From Rhizobium grahamii CCGE 502 (GTDB taxonomy: Bacteria; Pseudomonadota; Alphaproteobacteria; Rhizobiales; Rhizobiaceae): 64,000 nucleotides of DNA. This document shows positions 18,896 through 27,974 of this stretch, in pieces; the stretch's first letter is position 1; each line of letters begins with the position of its first letter. The DNA lies in contig NZ_AEYE02000008.1 of NCBI RefSeq assembly GCF_000298315.2, positions 248,001 through 312,000 on the forward strand. The letters run 5' to 3'. Position numbers and translations under genes: made by a program. The notes under the pieces were generated by a model, which did no database searches, was not told where the DNA came from, and saw nothing but the letters and a program-made list of their open reading frames with translations.

Positions 18896-20083
18896 TCAGT
18901 CGTTTGCGGTCACCTTCACGCCGAGGACTTGCGGCAGTGTATTCGGTGCGCCCATCGCGGCACCCATGATCATTGGGAACGGAACGGGCTTTGCTGGAGC
19001 GGCAGCGAGCGTCAGGTTCTTCGGATTGTCGAGGAAGGTGCTGACGGCGGCCGATATGGCGTTCTGCAGTTCTGGGATGTTCAGCTGCGCCAGCATGATC
19101 GGCGTCATCGCCTTCAACGAATCCGCCATCTGCTGGCCGGAGATGTTCTGCTGGCTGCCGGCGTAATCGAGGGCGCGTTTGGTGATGGAAGCGTCATCGA
19201 AGCGGATCTGGGCGCTTTCGAACGACAGCTGCTGCATCAGCCCGAGCATCGACAGACCGAGGGCCTGCTGCGCCTCTTCCTTGTTCTGGTTTGCTTCCGC
19301 CTGCTTGGCCGCCTCCTGCAGCGACTTTATGAAAGGCATCGTGTAGCCGGAGATCTTAAAGGCGAGGTTCAGCTTGCCGATGTTGTTGAAGTCGAAGGCG
19401 AATTCGGAGACGTCGATCGTGCCGGGTGTCAGCTCCCAAGCGCCCTTCATCGTGATGTCGCCCTGGACGTGCTGGAGCGCGAGCTTGTCGATCGCTTCCT
19501 TGCTCTGCGCGTCAGTTGTCTTGCTGAGATCGGCCTTGAGACCCTTGAAAGCGCCATCAAAATCGAAGCCGGATTCGTCTTCGCGAAGCGTCAGGTTCAT
19601 GTCGCTTTCAGCGAGCGAGAACAGTTCTGCACCGTTCTGGACAACCTTCACCGGGCCGCTGTGGGCGCTCTCGTAGAGCAGCATCGAGTCGAGCCCTTCA
19701 CCCTTCGGATCGGCAGGGATCGAAATACCGCTCAGCGTCAGGTCGGTTGCTGTGAAAGTGGAGCCCTCGTTCGTAGCGCTGATGTTCGGGAAGGATGCTT
19801 CCTCGACATAGTAGCCGCCGTCTTCGTCTTCCTCGACGCCTTTCATGGTGATGTCACCAATCTGCACCGCTTCGCCGCTGTTGGCCTTGAAGCTCGCCTT
19901 CTTCAGCGTCACCGTCGTGCCGTCGACATCGACGCCATCGGCAACGATCGTGCCTCCCTGCTGGCTGTAAGCGGCATTGATCTTCGTCAGCAGAGCCTGG
20001 CCATCGAGGGCAAAGGCCGAGCCGGCGAGAGAAAGAAAAGCGGCGCCCGAAAGCATCAGCCGTGTCGTCAGGTAAAAAGTCAT
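18896..20083 (-). CDS. Periplasmic hypothetical protein of rhizobial type
   Basis: A 395-aa exported protein of unknown function. The signal peptide is MTFYLTTRLMLSGAAFLSLAGSAFA, with cleavage after AFA. The mature part alternates short beta-type strands with acidic loops (for example GVEEDEDGGYYVEEASF), followed by a glutamine-rich helical section (about 245-290) and a Pro/Ala-rich C-terminus. The repeated pattern of GDITMKG and DLTLSGI phrases suggests a beta-rich scaffold like large periplasmic AsmA/DUF945-type proteins, but this is only a resemblance. An AAGGGA ribosome site supports the start. It stands alone upstream of parC on the opposite strand. Confidence 0.75.
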   Translation of the reverse strand: MTFYLTTRLMLSGAAFLSLAGSAFALDGQALLTKINAAYSQQGGTIVADGVDVDGTTVTLKKASFKANSGEAVQIGDITMKGVEEDEDGGYYVEEASFPNISATNEGSTFTATDLTLSGISIPADPKGEGLDSMLLYESAHSGPVKVVQNGAELFSLAESDMNLTLREDESGFDFDGAFKGLKADLSKTTDAQSKEAIDKLALQHVQGDITMKGAWELTPGTIDVSEFAFDFNNIGKLNLAFKISGYTMPFIKSLQEAAKQAEANQNKEEAQQALGLSMLGLMQQLSFESAQIRFDDASITKRALDYAGSQQNISGQQMADSLKAMTPIMLAQLNIPELQNAISAAVSTFLDNPKNLTLAAAPAKPVPFPMIMGAAMGAPNTLPQVLGVKVTAND

Positions 20084-20319
20084 CTTGGGTCCCTTAGTGG
20101 CGGTGCGTAGCGGTGGCTCTGTTCGTAGCCGATCTACTGCGGTTCGATCGCGGTTTATATTTGTGGATTTCTAAATTTGTGTTGAAGGGAAAACGAAAGA
20201 ACGACCAAATTCGGGCAAAGCAGCCACTGTCATTCTTTTCTCATCGTTCCAAGACTTCATCCACAGCCCGAATGCTTGGATTCCTTGCTCAAATAGGACA
20301 TCTCGGCTAGTCAGGACAC

Positions 20320-22575
20320 ATGGGACAACAGATTTTGCCGCCCTCCGGCGGAGACGACGACAGTATCCTTCCGGTCGATCTGAAGGCGGCGCTTGAAGAG
20401 CGCTATCTCGCCTATGCGCTATCGACTATCATGCACCGCGCGCTGCCTGATGTGCGCGACGGCTTGAAGCCGGTGCACCGCCGTATCATTCACGCCATGA
20501 GCGAAATGGGCATCCGGCCCAATTCCGCCTTCAAGAAATGTGCCCGTATCGTCGGCGACGTCATCGGTAAGTTTCACCCGCATGGCGATCAGTCTGTCTA
20601 TGATGCGCTTGTGCGTTTGGCGCAGGATTTCTCGCAACGCTACCCCGTCGTCGACGGGCAGGGCAACTTCGGCAACATCGACGGCGACAGTGCTGCTGCC
20701 TATCGATACACCGAAGCCCGCATGACCGAGGTCGCCGGTCTCCTGCTCGATGGCATCGAACAGGATGCGGTCGATTTCCGCCCGACCTACAACGAGGAAG
20801 ACGAAGAGCCGGTCGTCCTGCCCGGCGCCTTCCCGAACCTGTTGGCGAATGGCTCGTCGGGCATTGCCGTCGGCATGGCGACTTCCATTCCGTCGCACAA
20901 CGTCCACGAGCTCTGCGACGCCGCACTTCACCTCATCAAGCATCCCGATGCTTCGGTCGAAAAGCTGGTGGAGTTCATCCCCGGTCCGGATTTCCCAACC
21001 GGCGGCATCATCATCGACAGCCGCGAAAGCATCATCGAGGCCTACAAGACCGGCCGTGGCGGTTTTCGCACACGCGCCAAGTGGGAGACCGAGGACCTCG
21101 GTCGTGGCGGCTATCAGATCGTCGTTACCGAAATCCCGTTCCAGGTCCAGAAGTCCCGCCTGATCGAGAAGATCGCCGAGCTCTTGCTGGCACGCAAGCT
21201 GCCCTTGCTGGAAGACATTCGCGACGAGTCTGCCGAAGACGTCCGCGTCGTGCTGGTGCCCAAGAACCGGACAGTCGATCCGACGATCCTCATGGAATCG
21301 ATGTTCAAGCTGACGGAACTGGAAAGCCGCTTCCCGCTGAACATGAACGTGCTCTCGATGGGGCGCATCCCGCGCGTCATGGCGTTGAACGAGGTGCTGA
21401 AGGAGTGGCTCGACCACCGTCGGGAAGTGCTGCAGCGTCGCTCGCGCTTCCGTCTCGCCGCAATCGATCGTCGCCTGGAAATCCTTGGCGGCTTGCTGAT
21501 CGCTTACCTCAATATCGACGAGGTCATTCGCATCATCCGCGAAGAGGATGAGCCGAAGCCCGTGATGATCGCGCGCTGGTCGCTGACCGACAACCAGGTC
21601 GAAGCGATCCTCAACATGCGCCTGCGCTCGTTGCGCAAGCTCGAGGAATTCGAGATCCGCACCGAGTTCGACGCGCTGACCAAGGAGAAGGGTGAGATCG
21701 AGGCCCTGCTGGCATCCGAGGACAAGCAGTGGCAGACCGTCGCCTGGGAAATCGGTGAGGTGAAGAAGAAGTTCGCGAAGGCGACCGAGCTCGGACGCCG
21801 CCGCACGCAGTTTGCCGATGCGCCCGAGGCCGACGAGCAGGCAATCCAGCAGGCGATGATCGAGAAGGAGCCGATCACCGTCGTTGTCTCCGAAAAGGGC
21901 TGGATCCGCGCGCTGAAGGGGCACATCGCCGATACCGCGACCCTGACCTTCAAGGAGGGCGACGCGCTGAAGGTTGCCTTCCCGGCGCAGACGACCGACA
22001 AGATCCTGATCATCACCACAGGTGGCAAGGCCTACACGCTTGGTGGCGACAAGCTGCCGGGCGGTCGCGGTCACGGCGAGCCGCTGCGTATCATGATCGA
22101 CATGGAGAACGATCAGGCCGTGCTGACGGCGTTCGTGCATGATCCGGCCGGTAAGCAATTGATCGTCTCGACGGCGGGCAACGGTTTCGTCGTTGCCGAG
22201 GCCGACATGGTAGCCAATACCCGGAAGGGCAAGCAGATCATGAACGTTTCCATGCCCGACGAGACAAAGCTGATTGTTCCGATCAGCGGTGATCATGTCG
22301 CGGTCGTTGGCGAGAACCGCAAGCTGCTTGCCTTCCCGCTGGCACAGGTGCCGGAAATGGGGCGTGGCAAGGGCGTCCGCCTGCAGCGCTACAAGGACGG
22401 CGGCATTTCCGACGTGCGTTGCTTCGCCCTCGCCGACGGCCTCGTCTGGGAAGATAGTGCCGGCCGCACCTTTACGAAAAACAAGGACGAGCTGGCCGAA
22501 TGGCTCGCCGATCGCGCGACCGCCGGTCGCACCGTTCCGAAGGGTTTTCCGCGCAGCGGCAAGTTCGCAGGTTGA
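20320..22575 (+). CDS. parC: DNA topoisomerase IV subunit A
   Basis: ParC is the DNA-cleaving subunit that decatenates daughter chromosomes. It is 751 aa. The active tyrosine is Y130 in [11 protein letters not shown]. The winged-helix segment with [12 protein letters not shown] is intact. The C-terminal region (about 510-745) has the degenerate GyrA-type beta-pinwheel blades. The position equivalent to GyrA Ser83/ParC Ser80 is Gln91. The gene is preceded by a 236-bp gap. A GC-rich hairpin follows the stop. ParC is separated from gyrA by the longer N-terminus and the RYTEARM context. Confidence 0.94.
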   Translation: MGQQILPPSGGDDDSILPVDLKAALEERYLAYALSTIMHRALPDVRDGLKPVHRRIIHAMSEMGIRPNSAFKKCARIVGDVIGKFHPHGDQSVYDALVRLAQDFSQRYPVVDGQGNFGNIDGDSAAAYRYTEARMTEVAGLLLDGIEQDAVDFRPTYNEEDEEPVVLPGAFPNLLANGSSGIAVGMATSIPSHNVHELCDAALHLIKHPDASVEKLVEFIPGPDFPTGGIIIDSRESIIEAYKTGRGGFRTRAKWETEDLGRGGYQIVVTEIPFQVQKSRLIEKIAELLLARKLPLLEDIRDESAEDVRVVLVPKNRTVDPTILMESMFKLTELESRFPLNMNVLSMGRIPRVMALNEVLKEWLDHRREVLQRRSRFRLAAIDRRLEILGGLLIAYLNIDEVIRIIREEDEPKPVMIARWSLTDNQVEAILNMRLRSLRKLEEFEIRTEFDALTKEKGEIEALLASEDKQWQTVAWEIGEVKKKFAKATELGRRRTQFADAPEADEQAIQQAMIEKEPITVVVSEKGWIRALKGHIADTATLTFKEGDALKVAFPAQTTDKILIITTGGKAYTLGGDKLPGGRGHGEPLRIMIDMENDQAVLTAFVHDPAGKQLIVSTAGNGFVVAEADMVANTRKGKQIMNVSMPDETKLIVPISGDHVAVVGENRKLLAFPLAQVPEMGRGKGVRLQRYKDGGISDVRCFALADGLVWEDSAGRTFTKNKDELAEWLADRATAGRTVPKGFPRSGKFAG

Positions 22576-22592
22576 GGCAAAAATAAATCCGC

Positions 22593-22615
22593 GCGCCGCT
22601 CTTGGCGAGCGGCGC
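22593..22615 (+). terminator. Candidate terminator after parC
   Basis: A perfect 9-bp stem GCGCCGCTC/GAGCGGCGC (22593-22601, 22607-22615) with a 5-nt loop lies 18 bp after parC. The following AATTCCTCT is only weakly T-rich. Confidence 0.6.
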
Positions 22616-22733
22616 AATTCCTCTAGCTCTGTCCTGTAATCACAACATGGACAGACATCATTCCGCAGGCGGACGGAATGGTCGTGTATGGCGCCCCTGA
22701 CGGGGTGCCGTGTCCGATCGCGGAGGAATGTTG

Positions 22734-23243
22734 ATGAGTGCTTGCAATACCATCACCTTAAACGTTGCACATACATTCAATGCTTCGCCCTGCGCCGTTT
22801 ACGACGCATGGCTGAACCCTCAGATTGCAAAACGCTTTCTCTTCGCGAGCGATGAAGGCCGCGTGATTCGCGCCGATATCGATCCGAAGGTTGGCGGGCA
22901 TTTTCTCGTCATCGACCGGCGTCCCACGGGTGATGCGGTCCATTACGGCGTGTTTCTGGAACTGCGGCGTCCGCGGCGGATGGTCTTCTGCTTCTCTGCA
23001 GCGGAGCATGATCACAACGCGGATCGAATCCAGATCGACATCGAACCCCTGGCAGAAGGCACACGGCTGACGCTCTCACACGAAATGTGCTCTGAATGGG
23101 GGCAGTTCGAGGAGCAGACGCGGCAAGGTTGGGTTCACGTCATGCAGGGGCTCGAACGCGAGCTTGATGCGATGCAGGTGGTCAGTGTGCCAGAGATTGT
23201 CGCACAGGTTGCCGGCGAACCGTCCAAAGCGAGTGCGCCATAA
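22734..23243 (+). CDS. SRPBCC/AHSA1-domain protein
   Basis: A 169-aa single-domain protein of the START-like helix-grip fold. It begins MSACNTITLNVAHTFNASP, and the region CAVYDAWLNPQIAKRFLF is the classic activator-of-Hsp90 (AHSA1) N-terminal signature. GTRLTLSHEM near residue 115 and the C-terminal GWVHVMQGLERELDAM helix complete the domain. These proteins bind hydrophobic ligands in a cavity; the ligand is unknown. A GGAGG site sets the start at 22734. Its last 62 bp overlap the convergent EamA-type gene. Confidence 0.85.
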   Translation: MSACNTITLNVAHTFNASPCAVYDAWLNPQIAKRFLFASDEGRVIRADIDPKVGGHFLVIDRRPTGDAVHYGVFLELRRPRRMVFCFSAAEHDHNADRIQIDIEPLAEGTRLTLSHEMCSEWGQFEEQTRQGWVHVMQGLERELDAMQVVSVPEIVAQVAGEPSKASAP

Positions 23244-24069
23244 TCGCACAAACCAGGATCGCACCGCCGATGAGCGTCATCGTCGGCGGCGTTTCCGCAA
23301 AGATCAGCCAGATCCAGATCGGAGCCAGGATGGTTTCGAGCAGGTAGAACATGCCGACTTCCGGCGCTGACAGGTAACGTGGCCCCGTGGCGAGGCACCA
23401 AAACGCAACCGGCATCAGGAGTGCGCCGTTGAGGATGATCCACGCCGGATGTTCTATGGCGAGACCGACCGGCAAGGCATTGGCAAAGCCGAGGGTGGCT
23501 GGCAGGGCGGCCGCCAGCAGAGGTACGAATCCCATGTCTCGGCGCGATGCGCGGCCGACCGTGATCGCCGATGCGAGGATGAAGGCGCTGAGCAGCGCCA
23601 TGGCATCGCCGAAGATATGGCCGCCGGCCAATCCGTCACGGACGATCAAACCAACACCGAACACCATGACAGCCATGGTAACCAGCGTGGAGAGCGAAGG
23701 TCGCTCCTTGAGGAATATCCAGGAGAGAAGCGCGCCGAACATCGGATTGAACGCGACGATGAACACCACGTTCGCCGTTGCCGTGTTGAAGACGGCAAGC
23801 AGGAATGTCAGCGTTGAACAGCCATAGAGCAGACCGGTCGCAAGGCCGTGTTTGCCGGGCATGAGCACCGGCCACGCTCCCTTGAGGTATCTGATGAGGC
23901 AGATAACGACGAGTGTCACGGCGACGGTCGTGATGCTGCGTGCGCCAAGGATCGACCACATGTCTCCACGAGCGAGGCGCACGAGTGGAATGTCCATGGA
24001 AAGAGCCAGGCCGCCGATCGTTGTCAGCAGCAGACCCTTCCGATGATCGGAAAGGGAGGGGAGGAGCAT
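23182..24069 (-). CDS. EamA/DMT-family transporter (second copy)
   Basis: A 295-aa polytopic inner-membrane protein with two EamA repeats of about five helices each. Signature segments include GLLYGCSTLTFLLAVFNTATANVVFIVAFNP, split here by a loop, and YLSAPEVGMFYLLETILAPIW near the end. The substrate is unknown. Its ATG follows directly on the bpt stop codon (TAAATG) and there is no good ribosome site, so translation probably depends on bpt. The 3' end overlaps the convergent SRPBCC gene by 62 bp. Confidence 0.85.
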   Translation of the reverse strand: MLLPSLSDHRKGLLLTTIGGLALSMDIPLVRLARGDMWSILGARSITTVAVTLVVICLIRYLKGAWPVLMPGKHGLATGLLYGCSTLTFLLAVFNTATANVVFIVAFNPMFGALLSWIFLKERPSLSTLVTMAVMVFGVGLIVRDGLAGGHIFGDAMALLSAFILASAITVGRASRRDMGFVPLLAAALPATLGFANALPVGLAIEHPAWIILNGALLMPVAFWCLATGPRYLSAPEVGMFYLLETILAPIWIWLIFAETPPTMTLIGGAILVCAIMAHSLWTVRRQPVRQSLAH

Positions 24070-24846
24070 TTAGTAGCGTGTGCTTTCAGGCAATGCGGAG
24101 GGATCGAAACGTTCCCAGCCGCGCGAAGTCAGGTGCTCTTGCGGCTGGAAGCGAGTCTTGTAGTCCATTTTCCGCGATCCTTGAACCCAGTAGCCCAAGT
24201 AGACGTGCGGAAGCCCCAAAGCCTTTGTTCGCCGGATGTGATCAAGGATCATGAACGTCCCGAGCGAACGTCGATCCATATCAGGGTTGAAGTAGGAATA
24301 GACCATCGACAAGCCGTCGCTCATGGTATCGGTGAGGGCGGCGGCCACCAACTCACCCGTCGGGCGCTCTTCGATCCCGGCCCCTTCCTTTCGAAGCCGA
24401 TACTCGATGATCTTGGTGTTCACATGCGTATCCTCGACCATGATGGCGTAGTCGAGCACCGTCATGTCGGACATTCCGCCCTGTTGGTGGCGAAAATCGA
24501 GATAGCGTCGGAACAGCGAATATTGCTCGCTGGAAGGCTGAGCAGGAAACTCCGTGGAGATGATATCGTCGTTTGTCGCCAGAACCCGTTTCATCGACTT
24601 TGTCGGCAAGAACTCCTGCGCGAGGATGCGCACCGAGATGCAGGCACGGCAGGCTTCGCACGCTGGCCGATAGGCAATGTTCTGCGATCGGCGAAAGCCG
24701 CCTTGCGTCAGGATATCGTTCATCTCCGCTGCACGCGGCCCGACGAGATGCGTGAAGACCTTGCGTTCCATCTCGTGGGCCAGATAAGGGCACGCAGCCG
24801 GAGCAGTCAGGTAAAACTGCGGTGAGGGCGTCGTCTGCGTATTCAT
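24070..24846 (-). CDS. bpt: Aspartate/glutamate leucyltransferase Bpt (arginyltransferase family)
   Basis: Bpt attaches Leu from leucyl-tRNA to proteins with N-terminal Asp or Glu and so marks them for ClpS-ClpAP degradation. The protein is 258 aa. It carries the N-terminal ATE domain with [16 protein letters not shown] and the cysteine cluster [12 protein letters not shown], and the C-terminal ATE domain with [19 protein letters not shown] and [16 protein letters not shown]. The length and DNDDI-like segment fit the bacterial Bpt type rather than eukaryotic ATE1. It is followed without spacing by an EamA exporter gene. Confidence 0.92.
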   Translation of the reverse strand: MNTQTTPSPQFYLTAPAACPYLAHEMERKVFTHLVGPRAAEMNDILTQGGFRRSQNIAYRPACEACRACISVRILAQEFLPTKSMKRVLATNDDIISTEFPAQPSSEQYSLFRRYLDFRHQQGGMSDMTVLDYAIMVEDTHVNTKIIEYRLRKEGAGIEERPTGELVAAALTDTMSDGLSMVYSYFNPDMDRRSLGTFMILDHIRRTKALGLPHVYLGYWVQGSRKMDYKTRFQPQEHLTSRGWERFDPSALPESTRY

Positions 24847-25024
24847 CTGTTCCGGAGATTTCCTTCGGTTCGCTGCCTATCTACAGGATGACTTAAGAAT
24901 AAAAAACGTCAACAGCGCGGCCATTCTGTTGGCCGATGTTGCCCGTTATACTTTTGGATATGGCGCCCAAAGGCTCCCGGCAAAGGCCAGCAGCCGCGTT
25001 TATTTTAGCGTGTAAGGACCTGAT

Positions 25025-25483
25025 TTAGGCGGTGCGTACGGTGACCGTGCCGACCAGAAAATCGTGGATAAGCCGGCTGCGCTCGGTAAACAGGCCGACC
25101 AGCAGAATGAGGGGCGTCAGAACGGAGTTCAAGATCCAGAAAAGCGCCAGGTGAACGATGGCGGTCAGAAAATCCATACGCTGCCCGTCGACTCGCATGA
25201 TTGCGATTCCCATTGCGCGCATCCCAAGCGAGGCCTGACTGGAACCGCCAACGGTGAAGCCGAAATAGAGGCCGGCAACGATCACGAACAAGGCCGGATA
25301 GAGAAAGAATCCGAGCCCCAGTGTGACGATCGACAGGAAGAAAAGCACGACGGCTGCCGGGATGCAAAGCAGCAGAACGACCACGTAATCGAGGATGAAT
25401 GCGAAGACACGACGGCTCAGCGTGCCGCTGTACGCGCGCCAGTCGTCCGGTGCGGCATAGAGCGGGTTGGGAGTGAGCGTCAT
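25025..25483 (-). CDS. RDD family membrane protein
   Basis: A 152-aa inner-membrane protein with three to four hydrophobic helices. The RDD domain begins YSGTLSRRVFAFILDYVVV with the Arg-Asp pair that names the family. A SLGMRAMGIAIMRVDG loop and RSRLIHDFLVGTVTV end complete it. RDD proteins have been linked to Na+/H+ exchange, but the role is generally unknown. A GGAG site 9 nt upstream supports the start at 25483 over a longer frame to 25558. It lies 75 bp downstream of hemB on the same strand and may be in its operon. Confidence 0.85.
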   Translation of the reverse strand: MTLTPNPLYAAPDDWRAYSGTLSRRVFAFILDYVVVLLLCIPAAVVLFFLSIVTLGLGFFLYPALFVIVAGLYFGFTVGGSSQASLGMRAMGIAIMRVDGQRMDFLTAIVHLALFWILNSVLTPLILLVGLFTERSRLIHDFLVGTVTVRTA

Positions 25484-25558
25484 TGTTGCGGTCTCCTTTC
25501 GAGAAAGCGATGCCGCTGATATGGTATCGCTTCCCGCAAATGCAATATTTGCGCGCAA

Positions 25559-26572
25559 TCAGCGCTTGGCTAGAATCTCGGCCACCTCGACCGCAAAATA
25601 GGTGAGGACGCCATCACACCCGGCGCGCTTGAATGAAAGCAGGGTTTCCAGCATCGCCCGTTCACCGTCGATCCAGCCGTTCATCGCGGCCGCCTTGATC
25701 TGTGTGTATTCGCCCGAAACCTGGTAGGCGAAGGTCGGCAGGCCGAAAGCCTCCTTCATGCGCCAACAGATGTCAAGATAGGGCAGTCCCGGCTTGACCA
25801 TCAGCATGTCGGCGCCTTCCTCCACGTCGAGCGCCGCGTCGCGGATCGCTTCGGTGCCGTTTGCCGGATCGATGTAGTAGGTGTTCTTGTCGCCCTTGAG
25901 CAGTCCGCCGGTCGAGATCGCCTCGCGGTAGGGGCCATAGAATGCCGAGGCGAATTTGGTGGCGTAGCTCATGATACCAACATTCTGGTGCCCGGCAGCG
26001 TCAAGGGCGCGGCGGATGGCGCCGATTCTGCCGTCCATCATCTCCGACGGCGAAATGATGTCAGAGCCGGCATCGGCCTGCATGACGGCCGCGCGCGCAA
26101 CCTGATCGACCGTCTCGTCGTTGATGATCTCGCCCTGTCGCAAGATCCCGTCGTGGCCATGGCTGGTGAAAGGATCGAGCGCCACATCTGTGATGACCCC
26201 GATATTGGGCACCGCCTTCTTGATCGCGATCGTCGCCTGGTTGATCAGATTGTTGGCCTCAAGACTGTTCGATCCGGTTTCGTCGCGGAGTTCCATCTCG
26301 ATGTTCGGAAAGGTCGCGATCGCCGGGATGCCGAGATCGGCCGCCTCCTTGGTGGCTTCGACGAGCTTATCCACACTCATCCGGTTGACGCCGGGCATTG
26401 CCGGTATCGGTTCGATGATGCCGGAGCCGGGAACGACAAAAACCGGCCAGATGAGATCATCCACCGTCAGCCGGTTTTCCTGCACCAGGCGCCGCGTCCA
26501 GTCGGCCTTGCGGTTGCGGCGCATGCGCCGATGGCCGGTGATGTCGTCGACGAGATGGGTCTTGTCCTGCAT
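25559..26572 (-). CDS. hemB: Delta-aminolevulinic acid dehydratase (porphobilinogen synthase)
   Basis: HemB condenses two ALA molecules to porphobilinogen in heme synthesis. It is 337 aa. The two Schiff-base lysines are in MSYATKFASAFYGPYR and ADMLMVKPGLPYLD. The metal region reads DVALDPFTSHGHDGI, with Asp where zinc enzymes have Cys; this is the Mg-dependent, zinc-independent type common in rhizobia. The ATG at 26572 is preceded by GGAAC, and the N-terminus MQDKTHLVDDITGHRRMRRN fits. An RDD-protein gene follows. Confidence 0.95.
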   Translation of the reverse strand: MQDKTHLVDDITGHRRMRRNRKADWTRRLVQENRLTVDDLIWPVFVVPGSGIIEPIPAMPGVNRMSVDKLVEATKEAADLGIPAIATFPNIEMELRDETGSNSLEANNLINQATIAIKKAVPNIGVITDVALDPFTSHGHDGILRQGEIINDETVDQVARAAVMQADAGSDIISPSEMMDGRIGAIRRALDAAGHQNVGIMSYATKFASAFYGPYREAISTGGLLKGDKNTYYIDPANGTEAIRDAALDVEEGADMLMVKPGLPYLDICWRMKEAFGLPTFAYQVSGEYTQIKAAAMNGWIDGERAMLETLLSFKRAGCDGVLTYFAVEVAEILAKR

Positions 26573-26706
26573 GGTCGTTCCAGCTTTCTGCCATTCCAAT
26601 TGTCGAAGCGCTCATTATCATGGCGTGGCCGAAAACCAAATCGGACGATTGGCCGCAATAATCGAGCCGCTGGCGAAGTCCCAACTGCAACCCTATTGTT
26701 TTAGAT

Positions 26707-27144
26707 ATGGACGCTGATTCTCCGACGATACCAAAGCCGACGCTGACCAGCGTTCTGTTCATCCTGTTCTTGCGACTGGTCGCGATGTCCTGCTTCTGGT
26801 TCGGATTGCAGTATTGGGCGATGCTTGTCGGCTACTCGCTGGTAGGGGCAGGGCGCTTCGACCTGCTCAGCCTTCCCTGGAAGGTCGCAAGCACCTGCCT
26901 TGCCGTTCTGTTTCCTGTTGCGTCCCTCGGCCTTTGGCTGGCCGTCTCCTGGGGCCCGGTAATCTGGGTGCTAGCGGCAGGCGGACAGATCATCATGCAC
27001 GGCTTCATGCCGGACGTTTTCGGGTCCAACCGGCTGATCGTTCTCCTGCATATTTCGGTCGCTCTGGTCTACGTGGGATTCCGCGCCGTGCTCTGGTACG
27101 AGAAGCGAAAGCGGCGCCAGCAGGTAAGCGTTGATTTACCCTGA
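26707..27144 (+). CDS. DUF6163-like integral membrane protein
   Basis: A 145-aa inner-membrane protein with four predicted helices (about residues 15-40, 55-78, 80-100 and 110-132) and a basic C-terminal tail (YEKRKRRQQ). The sequence resembles the rhizobial DUF6163 family, whose role is unknown; the family name is recalled, not searched. It lies between divergent hemB and ldtR and ends 129 bp before ldtR on the same strand, so co-transcription is possible. A polar N-terminus with two prolines precedes the first helix. Confidence 0.65.
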   Translation: MDADSPTIPKPTLTSVLFILFLRLVAMSCFWFGLQYWAMLVGYSLVGAGRFDLLSLPWKVASTCLAVLFPVASLGLWLAVSWGPVIWVLAAGGQIIMHGFMPDVFGSNRLIVLLHISVALVYVGFRAVLWYEKRKRRQQVSVDLP

Positions 27145-27273
27145 TACATCTAGGAGATTCAGTAAGGCACTGTTAAGCCTGCGGTTTAAGTAGAATTTTA
27201 TTTGTATTCGATAGGGTCTGTCTCAAGGCGGGAAGAAAACCAACACCGCCAAACAAACAGTGAGGCAGTCATC

Positions 27274-27789
27274 ATGAACACGAAAATCAAGCCGCAGGCA
27301 GTATCGAACTTCCGTGACCAGCAGGAACAGGGCATCCGTGATCTTTACATGGAATCCCTTCATCTTGTTGAACGTCTTCACCGCCGTCTGCTCGACGTCA
27401 TCAAGGATGAGTTCGACCGTCAGGGTCGCAGCGATGTGAACGCTGTCCAGGCACTTCTCCTCTTCAACATCGGCAATTCCGAGCTGACCGCCGGCGAACT
27501 TCGCTCCCGCGGTTACTACCTGGGCTCCAACGTCTCCTACAATGTCAAGAAGCTCGTCGACCTCGGTTTCATCAACCACCAGCGCTCGCGCATCGACCGT
27601 CGCTCGGTCCGCATCAGCCTGACGGAAACCGGCCAGGACATCGCGGAAACCGTCGCCAAGCTCTACGAGCGCCACATAGGCTCGATCGACAAGGTCGGCG
27701 GCATCGGCACCGACGAATTCACGCAGATGAACAAGCTGCTGACCCGTCTTGACCGCTTCTGGAACGACCAGATCCTCTATCGCCTGTAA
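27274..27789 (+). CDS. ldtR: MarR-family regulator LdtR
   Basis: A 171-aa winged-helix regulator. The DNA-binding part includes ELTAGELRSRGYYLGSNVSY as recognition region and the wing RSRIDRRSVRISLTETG; flanking helices form the MarR dimer interface. The sequence and position near an L,D-transpeptidase gene match LdtR, described in Liberibacter asiaticus and Sinorhizobium as a regulator of ldtP and osmotic tolerance. The start at 27274 has a GAGG site; a longer frame to 27202 is unlikely. A strong terminator follows, so it is transcribed separately from the next genes. Confidence 0.85.
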   Translation: MNTKIKPQAVSNFRDQQEQGIRDLYMESLHLVERLHRRLLDVIKDEFDRQGRSDVNAVQALLLFNIGNSELTAGELRSRGYYLGSNVSYNVKKLVDLGFINHQRSRIDRRSVRISLTETGQDIAETVAKLYERHIGSIDKVGGIGTDEFTQMNKLLTRLDRFWNDQILYRL

Positions 27790-27836
27790 TCTCTTAAGCC
27801 AACTTCCCTGCTGGCTTATCAGACCTCCAAGGCACG

Positions 27837-27869
27837 AAAGGGCGCAACGGTATTCCGTAGCGCCCTTTT
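27837..27869 (+). terminator. Rho-independent terminator after ldtR
   Basis: AAAGGGCGC (27837-27845) pairs with GCGCCCTTT (27860-27868), with an inner ACGG/CCGT extension and a T-run. It is a very stable intrinsic terminator 48 bp after ldtR. Confidence 0.88.
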
Positions 27870-27974
27870 CGCGTTTCCTCGCTCCGCTGCGGGGGACTAC
27901 ATATTCGGTCGACAACTTGCTAATGACTTCGCACGAACCTTAGGGGTTCTAGCGTGAATCAGGAGTTGCAGGTC

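Noticed and set aside
20419-22617. A 732-aa open frame antisense to parC
   Set aside because: It mirrors parC codon bias, lacks any ribosome site or family motif, and parC is certain.
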